Of a stretch of DNA of 64,000 nucleotides, positions 45,021 through 53,542 are shown piece after piece. The notes below the pieces were generated by a model. The model saw nothing but the letters and a program-made list of their open reading frames with translations. It had not been told where the DNA came from and did not search any database. This DNA is from CAWDPQ01 sp963804245. Lineage in GTDB: Bacteria; Acidobacteriota; Vicinamibacteria; Vicinamibacterales; 2-12-FULL-66-21. How positions within the stretch are numbered: position 1 is the stretch's first letter; each line of letters begins with the position of its first letter. A program made the translations under genes and the position numbers. The stretch spans positions 496,001 to 560,000 of the forward strand of contig CAWDPQ010000020.1 in assembly GCA_963804245.1 (NCBI GenBank). Direction: 5' to 3'.

Positions 45021-45843
45021 TTATCGACTCCAGTTGGCCTTGAACTTCTCCCACTCGGCCAGCATGCCGGAGGCGGCCTGATTGGGATCGCGAACCTGCA
45101 GGCGCGCGGCGCGCTCGGGGATGATGGCCTGGGTCATGAGGCGATCGAGATCGGCGCGCAGTGAAGCGCCGCGATCGCGCGAGAGGAGAGCGCCAACCCA
45201 GGCACTGGCGGCGGCATCCCAGGCCCGCTCCAGATCGCCCATGCCTCGCGCCGCGGCTGTGAGCCAGTAGGCGGCAGGGGCCAGGCCCGGATCGAGCGCC
45301 AGCTCCTGCTCCATGCGGCGTACGATCCGACGGTACGTCTCCTCGCGGGCCTCGCGCGGCTGCCCCTGCGCAAGCCGATCGAGGGCGGTGGCCCACCAAT
45401 CGAGCAGCCGCTCGTGTGCGACCGGTCCGAGCGCAACCGAGCGATCGAGTGACCTGCTGAAAAAGCTCCGCGGCCGGGCCGAAGCGATCGGCCAGGTAGA
45501 GCGACTCGCCCAGGCCGATGGTCAGCTCGAGCCGATCGCGTTGATCGATGGCACGCGCGTCGACCGCACGCAGCGCTTCGCGTGCCGCGGCCAGTTCCGC
45601 GGGATCGGCAGTCTGACGGAATCGTTCGAGGTGCACCCGGCCGAGGACGAGTCGTGCGCCTTCGGCGAGCCCGGGCTGCTTCATCGCCACCAGCGCCGCC
45701 TGTTCAGCCGCGTCGTATTGCCCGGCGTTATACAGTCGGCGAGCCTCGGCCAGCGGGTCGGCGTCAGCAATGGGTGCGGCCGTCAGCGTCGTGACCAACG
45801 CCCAGGCAACCAGCTGGAGCATGCCGGATGGTAGCACAGCCAT
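45021..45843 (-). CDS. secreted TPR-like protein, frameshifted
   Basis: A signal peptide (MLQLVAWALVTTLTAAPIADA) is followed by TPR-like helices: EARRLYNAGQYDAAEQAALV and AAELFQQ. After AAELFQQ the frame gives Arg-rich noise, but the adjacent frame continues with DRSVALGPVAHERLLDWWATALDRL and MEQELALDPGLAPAAYWLTA through FKANWSR, ending at 45021. One extra base around 45451-45454 explains the change. Without it the protein has about 273 residues and no known enzymatic motif. It is divergent from pcnB. Either ATG 45843 or 45822 may be the start. Confidence 0.75.
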
Positions 45844-45900
45844 GTCGCTGCCCTAACTCTCTACTTTTCAATAAGTTACTGGTCCATTTGCGCAGAGTGA

Positions 45901-45909
45901 TGCTATAAT
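45901..45909 (+). promoter_or_regulatory. extended -10 promoter of pcnB (TGCTATAAT)
   Basis: TG-C-TATAAT at 45901-45909 ends only 8 bases before ATG 45918. Transcription would start about 2 bases before the start codon, so pcnB mRNA is probably leaderless; no ribosome binding site is visible. Confidence 0.6.
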
Positions 45910-45917
45910 CGCCGCCG

Positions 45918-47222
45918 ATGGTAGAGCCGACCATCGTCCCGCGCACCGCGCATCAGATTTCTCGACGCAACATCGATCCCGACGCCCTCAAGGTTCTCTA
46001 TCGGCTCCACGAAAACGGTTACATCGCATATCTCGTCGGCGGCTCGGTTCGCGATCTGCTGCTCGATCGACGCCCCAAGGACTTCGATATCGGCACGTCG
46101 GCGCACCCGCATCAAGTCAAGAAACTGTTCAGAAACTGCTGGATCATCGGCCGTCGCTTCCGGCTCGCGCACGTGAAATTCGGCGCCAAGACCATCGAGG
46201 TCGCAACCTTCCGGCAGCAGTTGCCGGCCGCGGAGGTGGATGCCGAAGCCGCCGAAGCGAGCGAGTCGCTGGTCGTGACCGACGACAATCGCGGCAATCT
46301 CACCGCCGCGCCACGGCCGGACCGGCTGATCTATCGCGACAACACCTACGGCACGCCGGAAGAAGATGCCTTCCGGCGCGACTTCACGGTCAACGCGCTT
46401 TTCTACGACATCGCCAACTTCTCGATCATCGACTACGTCGGCGGATTGCGCGATCTCGACGCCAAAGTGATTCGATCGATCGGTGAGCCCGACGTGCGGT
46501 TCCTCGAGGATCCCGTACGCATGTTGCGCGCCGTCGTGCTGGCCGCGCGGCTCGAGTTCACCATCGAGAAACCCATTCTGGAGTCGATCACGATCCACAA
46601 ACATGAGATCGCGCGCAGCGCGCCGGCACGGCTGGTCGAGGAGTACTACAAGATCCTGCGATCGGGCCACGCGAGGGAGGCCTTCAAACAGCTGCGCTCC
46701 ACCGGACTGCTGAAGGTCATCACGCCCGAGCTCGAAGCGGATCGCGAGGCTCTCACACGAGCCGTGTCCGCGCTCGACCGTTATCGCGCTCGCTTCGTGG
46801 ATGCTCCCGACACGTTGACGAACGCCATCCTCGCCGGCACCATGCTCTACCCGGTCGACCTCATTGGCCGGCGTCAGCGCTTCTCTGCCGATCCGCTCGA
46901 ACGGCGGGTGGAATTGGGTCTGTTGCCGATTGCACGCCGCGACGTCGAGAGGCTGCACCAAATCCTCGCGCTGCAGTCGCGTCTGGTCGACATCGACGGA
47001 CCGGCGCGCGCACAGCGCGGCCTTCTGCACCGTTCTGCGTTTCCGGAAGCGGTCACGTGGCTGGAAATTCATGGCGATCGCCCGGATGCGGTGGCGCATT
47101 GGCGACAAATCCAAGAGCAGGGGTCGAACCCGCATCCCGCTGCACAAGAAGCGGCGGATCGGCCCTTCCGGCGCCGGCGCCGCAGGCGCAGACGCCGCCG
47201 TGCGCCCTTCGCGGCCGAGTGA
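45918..47222 (+). CDS. pcnB: poly(A) polymerase / CCA-adding-type nucleotidyltransferase
   Basis: The 434-residue class II nucleotidyltransferase carries AYLVGGSVRDLLLDRRPKDF, then the catalytic pair in KDFDIGTSAHP and QVKKLFRNCWIIGRRFRLAH, which is closer to bacterial poly(A) polymerase PcnB than to CCA-adding enzymes. RNA tails made by PcnB promote RNA decay. The RNA-binding region (about 220-330) is followed by a basic C-terminus of ten or more arginines (FRRRRRRRRRR), which may enhance RNA binding. A leaderless start is likely. The choice between poly(A) polymerase and tRNA nucleotidyltransferase needs biochemistry. Confidence 0.88.
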   Translation: MVEPTIVPRTAHQISRRNIDPDALKVLYRLHENGYIAYLVGGSVRDLLLDRRPKDFDIGTSAHPHQVKKLFRNCWIIGRRFRLAHVKFGAKTIEVATFRQQLPAAEVDAEAAEASESLVVTDDNRGNLTAAPRPDRLIYRDNTYGTPEEDAFRRDFTVNALFYDIANFSIIDYVGGLRDLDAKVIRSIGEPDVRFLEDPVRMLRAVVLAARLEFTIEKPILESITIHKHEIARSAPARLVEEYYKILRSGHAREAFKQLRSTGLLKVITPELEADREALTRAVSALDRYRARFVDAPDTLTNAILAGTMLYPVDLIGRRQRFSADPLERRVELGLLPIARRDVERLHQILALQSRLVDIDGPARAQRGLLHRSAFPEAVTWLEIHGDRPDAVAHWRQIQEQGSNPHPAAQEAADRPFRRRRRRRRRRRAPFAAE

Positions 47223-47231
47223 ACGGCCGGG

Positions 47232-47945
47232 TCAGCTTTTCGGCTCGGCCACGAATCGATAGCCGACGCCCCTGACGGTCAACAGGTGCCGCGGCCGCGC
47301 CGGCTCCCGTTCGATATAGCGGCGCAACCGCACGATGAAGTTGTCGATGGCTCTCGTGTCGGTGTCCTCGCGAACCCCCCACACCTCCTCCAGCATCGCC
47401 TTACGCGACACCGCCTTGCCTTCGTGCGCAATCAGATAGCGAAGCAGGTTCGCTTCCATCAAGGTGAGCGGAAGGGTGCGATCGTCCACGCGCAACTGCA
47501 GCGTGTCGAAGTCGATGGTCTTACCGGCAAACGCGTAGCGATCCTGCGCCGGACGCAGCCACTGCGTGCGCCGCAGCAGTCCGCCGACGCGCGCGAGCAG
47601 AATCGCCAGCTCGGTCGGCTTGGGAAGATAGTCATCGGCGCCGGCGGCGAAGCCTTTCAGCACGTCCTCCGGCCGCCCACGCGCGGTGAGCATCAGCACC
47701 GGGACGAACTCTCTGGCTTCGCGCAACTCGGCGACAACCGAGAAACCGTCCTTTCCAGGAAGCATGACGTCGAGCACGACGAGATCGTAAGGATGCCGGT
47801 CGCTGCCCACGAGCCGGGCGATGGCCGCTTCACCGGTGTCGACGATGTCGGCGCCGAAGCCTTCTGCCTCGAGGTTGAAGCGCAGGCCTTCTGCCAGATG
47901 CTGCTCGTCCTCGACGATGAGGACGCGTTGCGGCGTGCGGTTCAC
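47232..47945 (-). CDS. OmpR/PhoB-family response regulator
   Basis: The 237-residue regulator has a receiver domain (1-125; Asp in LVVLDVMLPGKDG, phospho-switch Thr in LMLTARG, Lys in DYLPKPTE) and a winged-helix DNA-binding domain (about 135-235; LPLTLMEANLLRYLIAHEG, RAIDNFIVRLRRYIE, LLTVRGVGYRFV). Its gene follows the sensor kinase gene at 47949 after 3 bases, so the pair is a standard two-component system. Target genes cannot be told from sequence. Confidence 0.95.
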   Translation of the reverse strand: MNRTPQRVLIVEDEQHLAEGLRFNLEAEGFGADIVDTGEAAIARLVGSDRHPYDLVVLDVMLPGKDGFSVVAELREAREFVPVLMLTARGRPEDVLKGFAAGADDYLPKPTELAILLARVGGLLRRTQWLRPAQDRYAFAGKTIDFDTLQLRVDDRTLPLTLMEANLLRYLIAHEGKAVSRKAMLEEVWGVREDTDTRAIDNFIVRLRRYIEREPARPRHLLTVRGVGYRFVAEPKS

Positions 47946-47948
47946 ACC

Positions 47949-48854
47949 TCAGGCCTCGACTGCCAGGGGCAGCAACAGGGTGAACGTACTGCCTTGACCC
48001 GCCCCCTCGCTCTCGGCGAACGCCCGGCCGCCATGCTTGCGGGCAACCAATCGCACGATGAACAGCCCCAGGCCGCTCCCCTTGGTCCGCATCGCGACGC
48101 TTGCCGGAATTCGGTAGAAGCGGCGGAAGATTCGCTTCAACTCAGCCGGGGAAATTCCGACGCCGCGGTCGGTCACACGCACCGCCAGGCGCTGTCCTTC
48201 GGTCCGTTCGAGGATCACGCGAATCTCCACGTCGCCCGATGAATACTTGACCGCGTTGTCGATCAGGTTCCAGATCGCCGCTCTCAGCTCTTCAGGATCG
48301 CCGAGGACAATGGCCCGCTCGCTCGTCAGACGCTGGTCGTAAGCGAGCGATTGCGGATCGAGGTGGAAGCGGGTGCGCGCCAACCCGACGCACTCACGCA
48401 CGATCTCGCCGAGGTCGACGCGCGTGCGCGCGCTGCGGCGAAGCCGCGATCCGCTGCTGCCCGCGCGCAGCACCTGCTCGATGGTCTGCAGCAATCGATC
48501 GCTGTCCTCGAGCATGATCCGATAGAACTCGCGCCGCTTGCCCTCGTCCAGATCGCGCGTCTGCAGCGTCTGCAGATACAGACGAATCGAAGCGACCGGT
48601 GTCTTCAGCTCGTGCGTAACCGCGTTGATGAAGGAGTCGTGCTGCTCGTTCCGGCGTATCTCGCGGATCAGGAAGATGGTGTTGAGGACCATGCCCGCGA
48701 TGATCAGGAGGAAAAAGATGACGCCGAGCACGGCGAGCACGCCGCGACGCCAGTTCAGAACGACCCAGCTGACGTTGAGGGTGACCGCCAGGGCCACCAG
48801 GCAGATACCGAGGACGGTAAAAAAAATGACCGACCGGCGCCGGCCGCTGATCAT
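47949..48854 (-). CDS. two-component sensor histidine kinase
   Basis: The kinase has 301 residues. Two N-terminal helices (about 8-30 and 35-63) have a very short loop, so it probably senses within the membrane and has no periplasmic domain. The phospho-acceptor His is in NAVTHELKTPVASIRLYL, and the ATPase domain has NLIDNAVKYSSG, DRGVGISPAELKRIF and GSGLGLFIVRLVARKHGG. It should phosphorylate the OmpR-type regulator just downstream. Ligand is unknown. Confidence 0.93.
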   Translation of the reverse strand: MISGRRRSVIFFTVLGICLVALAVTLNVSWVVLNWRRGVLAVLGVIFFLLIIAGMVLNTIFLIREIRRNEQHDSFINAVTHELKTPVASIRLYLQTLQTRDLDEGKRREFYRIMLEDSDRLLQTIEQVLRAGSSGSRLRRSARTRVDLGEIVRECVGLARTRFHLDPQSLAYDQRLTSERAIVLGDPEELRAAIWNLIDNAVKYSSGDVEIRVILERTEGQRLAVRVTDRGVGISPAELKRIFRRFYRIPASVAMRTKGSGLGLFIVRLVARKHGGRAFAESEGAGQGSTFTLLLPLAVEA

Positions 48855-48868
48855 GCCCTAAGGATAAG

Positions 48869-49729
48869 CTAGGCGGCTTCCTCCGCGGGCATGCGGCGAA
48901 TCTTCGCCACCTTCACGTCGCGCACCACGCCGATTGCCGCCAGCACCTTCAGGGTGATCCATGTGATATCGAACTCGTACCAGGTCAGCCCGTGGCGGGC
49001 GGACACCGGATGCGCGTGATGGTTGTTGTGCCAGCCCTCGCCGAACGTCAGGAGCGCCACCCACCAGCTGTTGCGCGAATCGTCACGCGTCTGGAAGCGC
49101 CGGCTGCCCCACATGTGCGTCGCCGAGTTCACCAGCCACGTCCCGTGCAGCCCGACGACGACGCGCAAGGCGATGCCCCAAAGGACCATGGGCCAGCCAC
49201 CAACCGCGAGCAGGATCAGTCCCACCGACGTGAGCGGCACGTAGTGATAGGTGTTCAGCCAGCGATAGAACGGATCGCCCGCGAGGTCGGGCGCGTACTT
49301 GGCCATGAGCGCCGTATTGTTGTGATGGGTGTCTCCGAACAGGATCCACCCCATATGGGCCCAGAAGCCGCCATCACGCGGCGTGTGCGGATCGCCCTCG
49401 TGATCGGAATGCTGATGGTGGATGCGATGCGTGGAAACCCAGAAGATCGGCCCGCCCTCGAGAGTCAAGGTCCCGCAGACAGCCAGAAAATATTCGAACA
49501 ACCTGGATGTCTTGTATCCGCGGTGCGTGTGCAGCCGATGGTAGCCGAGGCTGATACCCAGTCCGACCGCGAACCAGTGCAGCACCAGCGCAACCAGCAC
49601 ATTGGTCCACGTCGTAAACCAGAACGCAGCCACTGCAGCTACATGGAAGATCACCATGGCCACAGCAGTGACCCAGTTGATCGACGAAACGGAATACTCG
49701 ACGCGACCGTTCGCTGGCTGCTTTGACAC
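48869..49729 (-). CDS. acyl-CoA (delta-9 type) fatty acid desaturase
   Basis: This 286-residue membrane di-iron enzyme introduces a double bond into acyl chains. It has three His boxes in the proper order: GYHRLHTHRGY, HRIHHQHSDHEGDPH and EGWHNNHHAHP, with four or more hydrophobic helices between. The GTG start (GTGTCAAAG) has AGAGGAG 5 bases upstream. It is just upstream of the two-component pair on the same strand and could be regulated by it (membrane fluidity), but that link is inference. Confidence 0.95.
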   Translation of the reverse strand: MSKQPANGRVEYSVSSINWVTAVAMVIFHVAAVAAFWFTTWTNVLVALVLHWFAVGLGISLGYHRLHTHRGYKTSRLFEYFLAVCGTLTLEGGPIFWVSTHRIHHQHSDHEGDPHTPRDGGFWAHMGWILFGDTHHNNTALMAKYAPDLAGDPFYRWLNTYHYVPLTSVGLILLAVGGWPMVLWGIALRVVVGLHGTWLVNSATHMWGSRRFQTRDDSRNSWWVALLTFGEGWHNNHHAHPVSARHGLTWYEFDITWITLKVLAAIGVVRDVKVAKIRRMPAEEAA

Positions 49730-49875
49730 GACGCTCCTCTGATGAAGGAAGCATCACGTTAGCAGCTACCCGCGCGTTCGTTTGTAAGAGTTCTGTAATC
49801 CCTTTATCTATTGCGAAAGAAGGGCTTACCAACGGCGGGCGCGAGAAGATTGCGGCCGCCGTTGCACACTTCGAC

Positions 49876-50979
49876 TCAGGCGTGGCGGCGCTCGAATTCC
49901 TGCATGAACTGGACGAGCGCATCCACACCCGCCTCGGGGAAGGCGTTGTAGATGGAGGCGCGCAAACCGCCGACCGAGCGATGACCCTTCAGACCGTCGA
50001 GGCCGGCCGCCGTGGCCTCCTTCCCGAACTTCTTGTCGAGCTCCTCGCTTGGCAGTCGGAAGGTCACGTTCATCCGTGAACGTGAATCCTTCTGCGCGTG
50101 ACCGCGATAGAACCCGGTGCGATCGATCTCCGCGTAGAGCTTGTCGGCCTTTCGCGTGTTGGCGCGTTCAACCGTGTCGAGCCCGCCCTGTGCGATCAGC
50201 CAGCGCAGGACGAGCCGCATGACGTAAATCGCAAACACCGGCGGCGTGTTGTACAGCGACTTGTTCTCCACATGCACGCCGTACTGCAACATCGTCGGCA
50301 GCGTCGCTGGCGTCCGCTTGAGCAAATCGTCGCGGATGATGACGAGAGTCACGCCCGCGGGCGCGAGGTTCTTCTGTGCGCCGGCGTAGATGAGGCCGTA
50401 TTTCGCCACGTCGATGGGCCTGCTGAAAATGTCCGAGGATGCGTCGGCGACGAGCGGAACGCCGCCGGTCTCCGGCGTATAGAAACACTGTGTTCCGTAA
50501 ATCGTGTTGTTGGTCGTGTAGTGAACGTACGCCGCGCCGGGATCGAGCTTCAGCTCCTGCTGTTTGGGGACGCGGTTGAAGTTGTCGGCTTCGGTGGATC
50601 CGGCGATCTTCACCGAGCCGACGCGCTTGGCTTCTTTGACTGCCTTCTGCGCCCAGACGCCGGTCACGACGTAGTCGGCCGAGCCGCCCTGCGGGAGCAG
50701 ATTCATCGGGACCATCGAGAACTGAAGGCTCGCACCTCCCTGCAGGAACAGGACGTGATAGCCGTCGGGGACCCCGGCCAGCTTTCGCACATCCGCTTCG
50801 CATCCTTCGAGGATCTCTTCGAATGCCGCCGAACGATGGCTGATCTCCAGTACCGACATGCCGACGCCGGGCAGCGACAGGAGGTCGCGCTGCACCTGCT
50901 CGAGCACTTCGACGGGCAGCACGGCCGGACCGGCGGAAAAGTTATGGATACGAGCGGTGGTCGTTGTTGTCGTTGTCAT
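49876..50979 (-). CDS. serC: phosphoserine aminotransferase
   Basis: This 367-residue PLP enzyme converts 3-phosphohydroxypyruvate and glutamate to phosphoserine. The N-terminus has an unusual run of threonines (ACA/ACG repeats), then IHNFSAGPAVLPVEVLEQVQ and FLQGGASLQFSMVPMNLL. The PLP lysine lies in YGLIYAGAQKNLAPAGVT, and the family motif GLKGHRSVGGLRASIYNA ends the catalytic part. It follows serA by 34 bases on the same strand, giving the first two steps of serine biosynthesis together. Confidence 0.96.
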   Translation of the reverse strand: MTTTTTTTARIHNFSAGPAVLPVEVLEQVQRDLLSLPGVGMSVLEISHRSAAFEEILEGCEADVRKLAGVPDGYHVLFLQGGASLQFSMVPMNLLPQGGSADYVVTGVWAQKAVKEAKRVGSVKIAGSTEADNFNRVPKQQELKLDPGAAYVHYTTNNTIYGTQCFYTPETGGVPLVADASSDIFSRPIDVAKYGLIYAGAQKNLAPAGVTLVIIRDDLLKRTPATLPTMLQYGVHVENKSLYNTPPVFAIYVMRLVLRWLIAQGGLDTVERANTRKADKLYAEIDRTGFYRGHAQKDSRSRMNVTFRLPSEELDKKFGKEATAAGLDGLKGHRSVGGLRASIYNAFPEAGVDALVQFMQEFERRHA

Positions 50980-51013
50980 ATCGAGAAGCCTCTGGAGGAT
51001 ACAGCCCAGGAAC

Positions 51014-52264
51014 CTACAGGGTCACCACCTGGAGGTCGAGGACGTCCACGTTCTGTGTTTTGATGCGGTCGCACAGTGCCGCCGATGGCGCGCCATCGAG
51101 GTTGATGCGCGCCACGGCCGCCTCCGCACCCTCGAACACGATGTTTTCAGTTTCCTGTACGTTCAGATTGTCGCGGCGCAGGTGATCGAAGACATGCGCC
51201 AGCACGCCCGGCCGATCCTTGTGGCGCACCACCAGCATATGCGTGGCTGGAGTACGCACGGCCAGGTTCACGACGTTCGGCACGCGGCCGGTTTCCTTGT
51301 AGCTCCTGATGATTCGCACCGTTTCAGCGGCAATCGCCTCTTGCGCCTGATCCGTGGACGCACCGATGTGATGCGTACCGTAGACGTTCGGCGATCGGAC
51401 CAGCTCGTCCTCAAAGTCAGCCGTCGCTGATGCCGGTTCCTTGGCGAACACATCGAGTCCGACGCGGAGGTCCTTGTCGCGGATGGCGGCAGCGAGCGCC
51501 GCGTGATCGACGACCTCGCCGCGCGCCGTGTTGATGAAAATGGCGCCCCGTCGCAGACGGTCCAGAACAGCGGTGTTCACGAGTCCCTTTGTGGCGGCGT
51601 CGAGGGCCACGTGCACGCTCAGGATATCGGAGCGCGCCGCGACGTCAGCCGGCGATGGCTCGAGATCGATCCGGACCTGCCGGAACGCCCCTTCCACGCC
51701 AAGCTCACGTGCCTCGTCCTCGGTCATCTGGCGACGCAGACCGTCGAACCGCCGGCTCCACATCACGACGGGCATGCCGAATCCGGCGGCGCGCCGGATG
51801 ACCTCGCGGCCGATGCTTCCCACGCCGAGCAGGCCAATCGTCTTGCCGAAGAGACCCTGCGCCTTCGAGTATTCCTTCTTGTTCCAGCGGCCGGCACGCA
51901 ACTCCGCGACGTTCTCGGGCACTCGACGATCCAATGACAGAATCAGCGCAAATGCCAGCTCCGCTACCGCAATGGCATTCTTTCCCGGACAGTTGGACAC
52001 GTAGATCCCACGCCGGGAGGCGGCCGCCACGTCGATCGTGTTGTAGCCGGCCCCGGCACGGACGACGAGCGCCAGTCGTCCGGCGTCCAGCATCGGCGCT
52101 GTGACCTTGGTGCCGCGTACGACCAGCACGTCCGCCCCGCTCGACGCGATTGCGGCTGTCAGCGCCTCGTCTTTGAGATCGGGCTCGTACAGCACGTCGC
52201 AGCCGGCAGCCTTCAACCCGTCGATGCCGCTCTGCTCGAATTTGTCGGCGATCAAAACCTTCAC
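51014..52264 (-). CDS. serA: D-3-phosphoglycerate dehydrogenase with ACT domain
   Basis: The 416-residue NAD-dependent enzyme opens serine biosynthesis. The Rossmann region has GLLGVGSIGREVIRRA; substrate- and catalytic-site regions include VRAGAGYNTIDV, INTARGEVVDH and the catalytic His in YGTHHIGAS. An ACT domain at the C-terminus (about 335-416, MLVVRHKDRPGVLAHVFDHL) is the expected place for serine feedback binding. It sits between DUF1015 and serC in one transcription unit; together they provide the carbon route from glycolysis, whose mutase and enolase are encoded at 19.7-22.5 kb. Confidence 0.96.
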   Translation of the reverse strand: MKVLIADKFEQSGIDGLKAAGCDVLYEPDLKDEALTAAIASSGADVLVVRGTKVTAPMLDAGRLALVVRAGAGYNTIDVAAASRRGIYVSNCPGKNAIAVAELAFALILSLDRRVPENVAELRAGRWNKKEYSKAQGLFGKTIGLLGVGSIGREVIRRAAGFGMPVVMWSRRFDGLRRQMTEDEARELGVEGAFRQVRIDLEPSPADVAARSDILSVHVALDAATKGLVNTAVLDRLRRGAIFINTARGEVVDHAALAAAIRDKDLRVGLDVFAKEPASATADFEDELVRSPNVYGTHHIGASTDQAQEAIAAETVRIIRSYKETGRVPNVVNLAVRTPATHMLVVRHKDRPGVLAHVFDHLRRDNLNVQETENIVFEGAEAAVARINLDGAPSAALCDRIKTQNVDVLDLQVVTL

Positions 52265-52303
52265 TTCGGCGTCCCGCTCCCTGCTGCCCGCTTCCCGCGG
52301 CGC

Positions 52304-53524
52304 TCAAATGACATGAATCAGCAGACCGTCGCGCAGCTTGGGCTCGAACCAGGTCGACTTGGGCGGCATGATGCCGCCGGCGTCCGAGATGGCCATGAGG
52401 TCGTCCACGGTGACGGGGTGGAGCGAGAAGGCGACCGCGGCCTTGCCGGAATCCACCGCCTTTTCCAGCGCCTTGGTCCCGCGAGCGCCGCCGATGAAGT
52501 CGATGCGCTTGTCCGTGCGGACGTCACCCACGTTGAGAAATTCCTCGAGGACGGAACGCTGCAGCCGGGCGACATCGAGGGATCCGGCGCGAGTGCCGTC
52601 GCCAGCTGTCGCCCCCTTCAGGTCGATCGCGAACCACTTGCCCGCGAGGTACATCGCGACCTCACCCTTCCCCGAGGGAGTCGCGTTTCCAGGAGCCACG
52701 GGGAACCGATCGCTCAGCATCTTGAAAAATTGCGCCGCCGGACGGCCCGCCAGATCCTTGACGGTGCGGTTGTAAGGGAGGATCTGAACCTCTTTGTCGG
52801 GAAAAGCCACCGCGATGAAGCTGCTGACGGCGGTAGTCTCGGCGGGTCGGCCGCGCATCTCGTTCCGTGCGCGGGCGGCGCTCGCGGCGCGGTGGTGTCC
52901 GTCGGCGATGTAAAGAGCTGGAATCTTCTTCGCTGCGGCAACGAGGGTCTTCGTGTCCTCATCCCCCGCTCGCCACACCGTGTGCTGCACGCCGTCCTCA
53001 GCCGTGAAATCGTAGAGCGGCTCTCCTGCGGTTGCACGTTTCACAGCCGCGTCGACCTCTTCCAGCGCACGATAGGTCAAGAACACGACACCCGTCTGCG
53101 CCCGCACCTCCACGATGTGGCGCGTACGATCGTCTTCTTTGTCGCGCCGCGTGCGCTCGTGCTTCTTGATCAGGTCTCGCTCGTATTCGTCGACAGAAAA
53201 ACAGCCGGCCAGCCCGGTCTGTTCGTGGCTGCCCATGCGCAGGCGGTAAAGATAGAGCGAGGGCGTCTCGTCCATCATGAGCGCCGCTCTCTCGCGCAGT
53301 TTCTGAAAGTTCTCGCGCGCGCGCTGGTAGACGCGGGCGGCGTACGGATCCGCATCGGGTGGAAGGTCGATCTCGGAGCGGGTCACCCGCAGAAAGCTGA
53401 GCGGATTGTTGCGTGCCAGCTCACGCGCTTCCTCGGTGCTGACGACGTCGTAGGGGACGGAGGAGACAGCAGCCGCGCTCGCGGGAACCGGCCGCAAGGC
53501 ACGGAACGGATGGATCGTCGCCAT
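52304..53524 (-). CDS. DUF1015 family protein
   Basis: The 406-residue protein begins MATIHPFRALRPVPASAAAV and carries YDVVSTEEARELARNNPLSFL and YIADGHHRAASAARARNEMRG, signatures of the DUF1015 family. Its biochemical activity is not firmly known. It starts the gene row that continues into serA and serC, 39 bases downstream. Since serB (the final phosphatase) is absent from this unit, DUF1015 is a candidate for a serine-phosphate-related role; this is guilt by association. A strong polar motif (DGHHRAAS) resembles a nucleotide- or phosphate-binding site. Confidence 0.9.
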   Translation of the reverse strand: MATIHPFRALRPVPASAAAVSSVPYDVVSTEEARELARNNPLSFLRVTRSEIDLPPDADPYAARVYQRARENFQKLRERAALMMDETPSLYLYRLRMGSHEQTGLAGCFSVDEYERDLIKKHERTRRDKEDDRTRHIVEVRAQTGVVFLTYRALEEVDAAVKRATAGEPLYDFTAEDGVQHTVWRAGDEDTKTLVAAAKKIPALYIADGHHRAASAARARNEMRGRPAETTAVSSFIAVAFPDKEVQILPYNRTVKDLAGRPAAQFFKMLSDRFPVAPGNATPSGKGEVAMYLAGKWFAIDLKGATAGDGTRAGSLDVARLQRSVLEEFLNVGDVRTDKRIDFIGGARGTKALEKAVDSGKAAVAFSLHPVTVDDLMAISDAGGIMPPKSTWFEPKLRDGLLIHVI

Positions 53525-53542
53525 CCGCGTATTTTAGTTGAA

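Noticed and set aside
47110..47145. Reverse-strand GGGTTCGACCCC tRNA 3'-end-like motif
   Set aside because: It lies inside the pcnB reading frame and no acceptor partner lies 70-90 bases away. It might be an ancient integration scar but cannot be supported.
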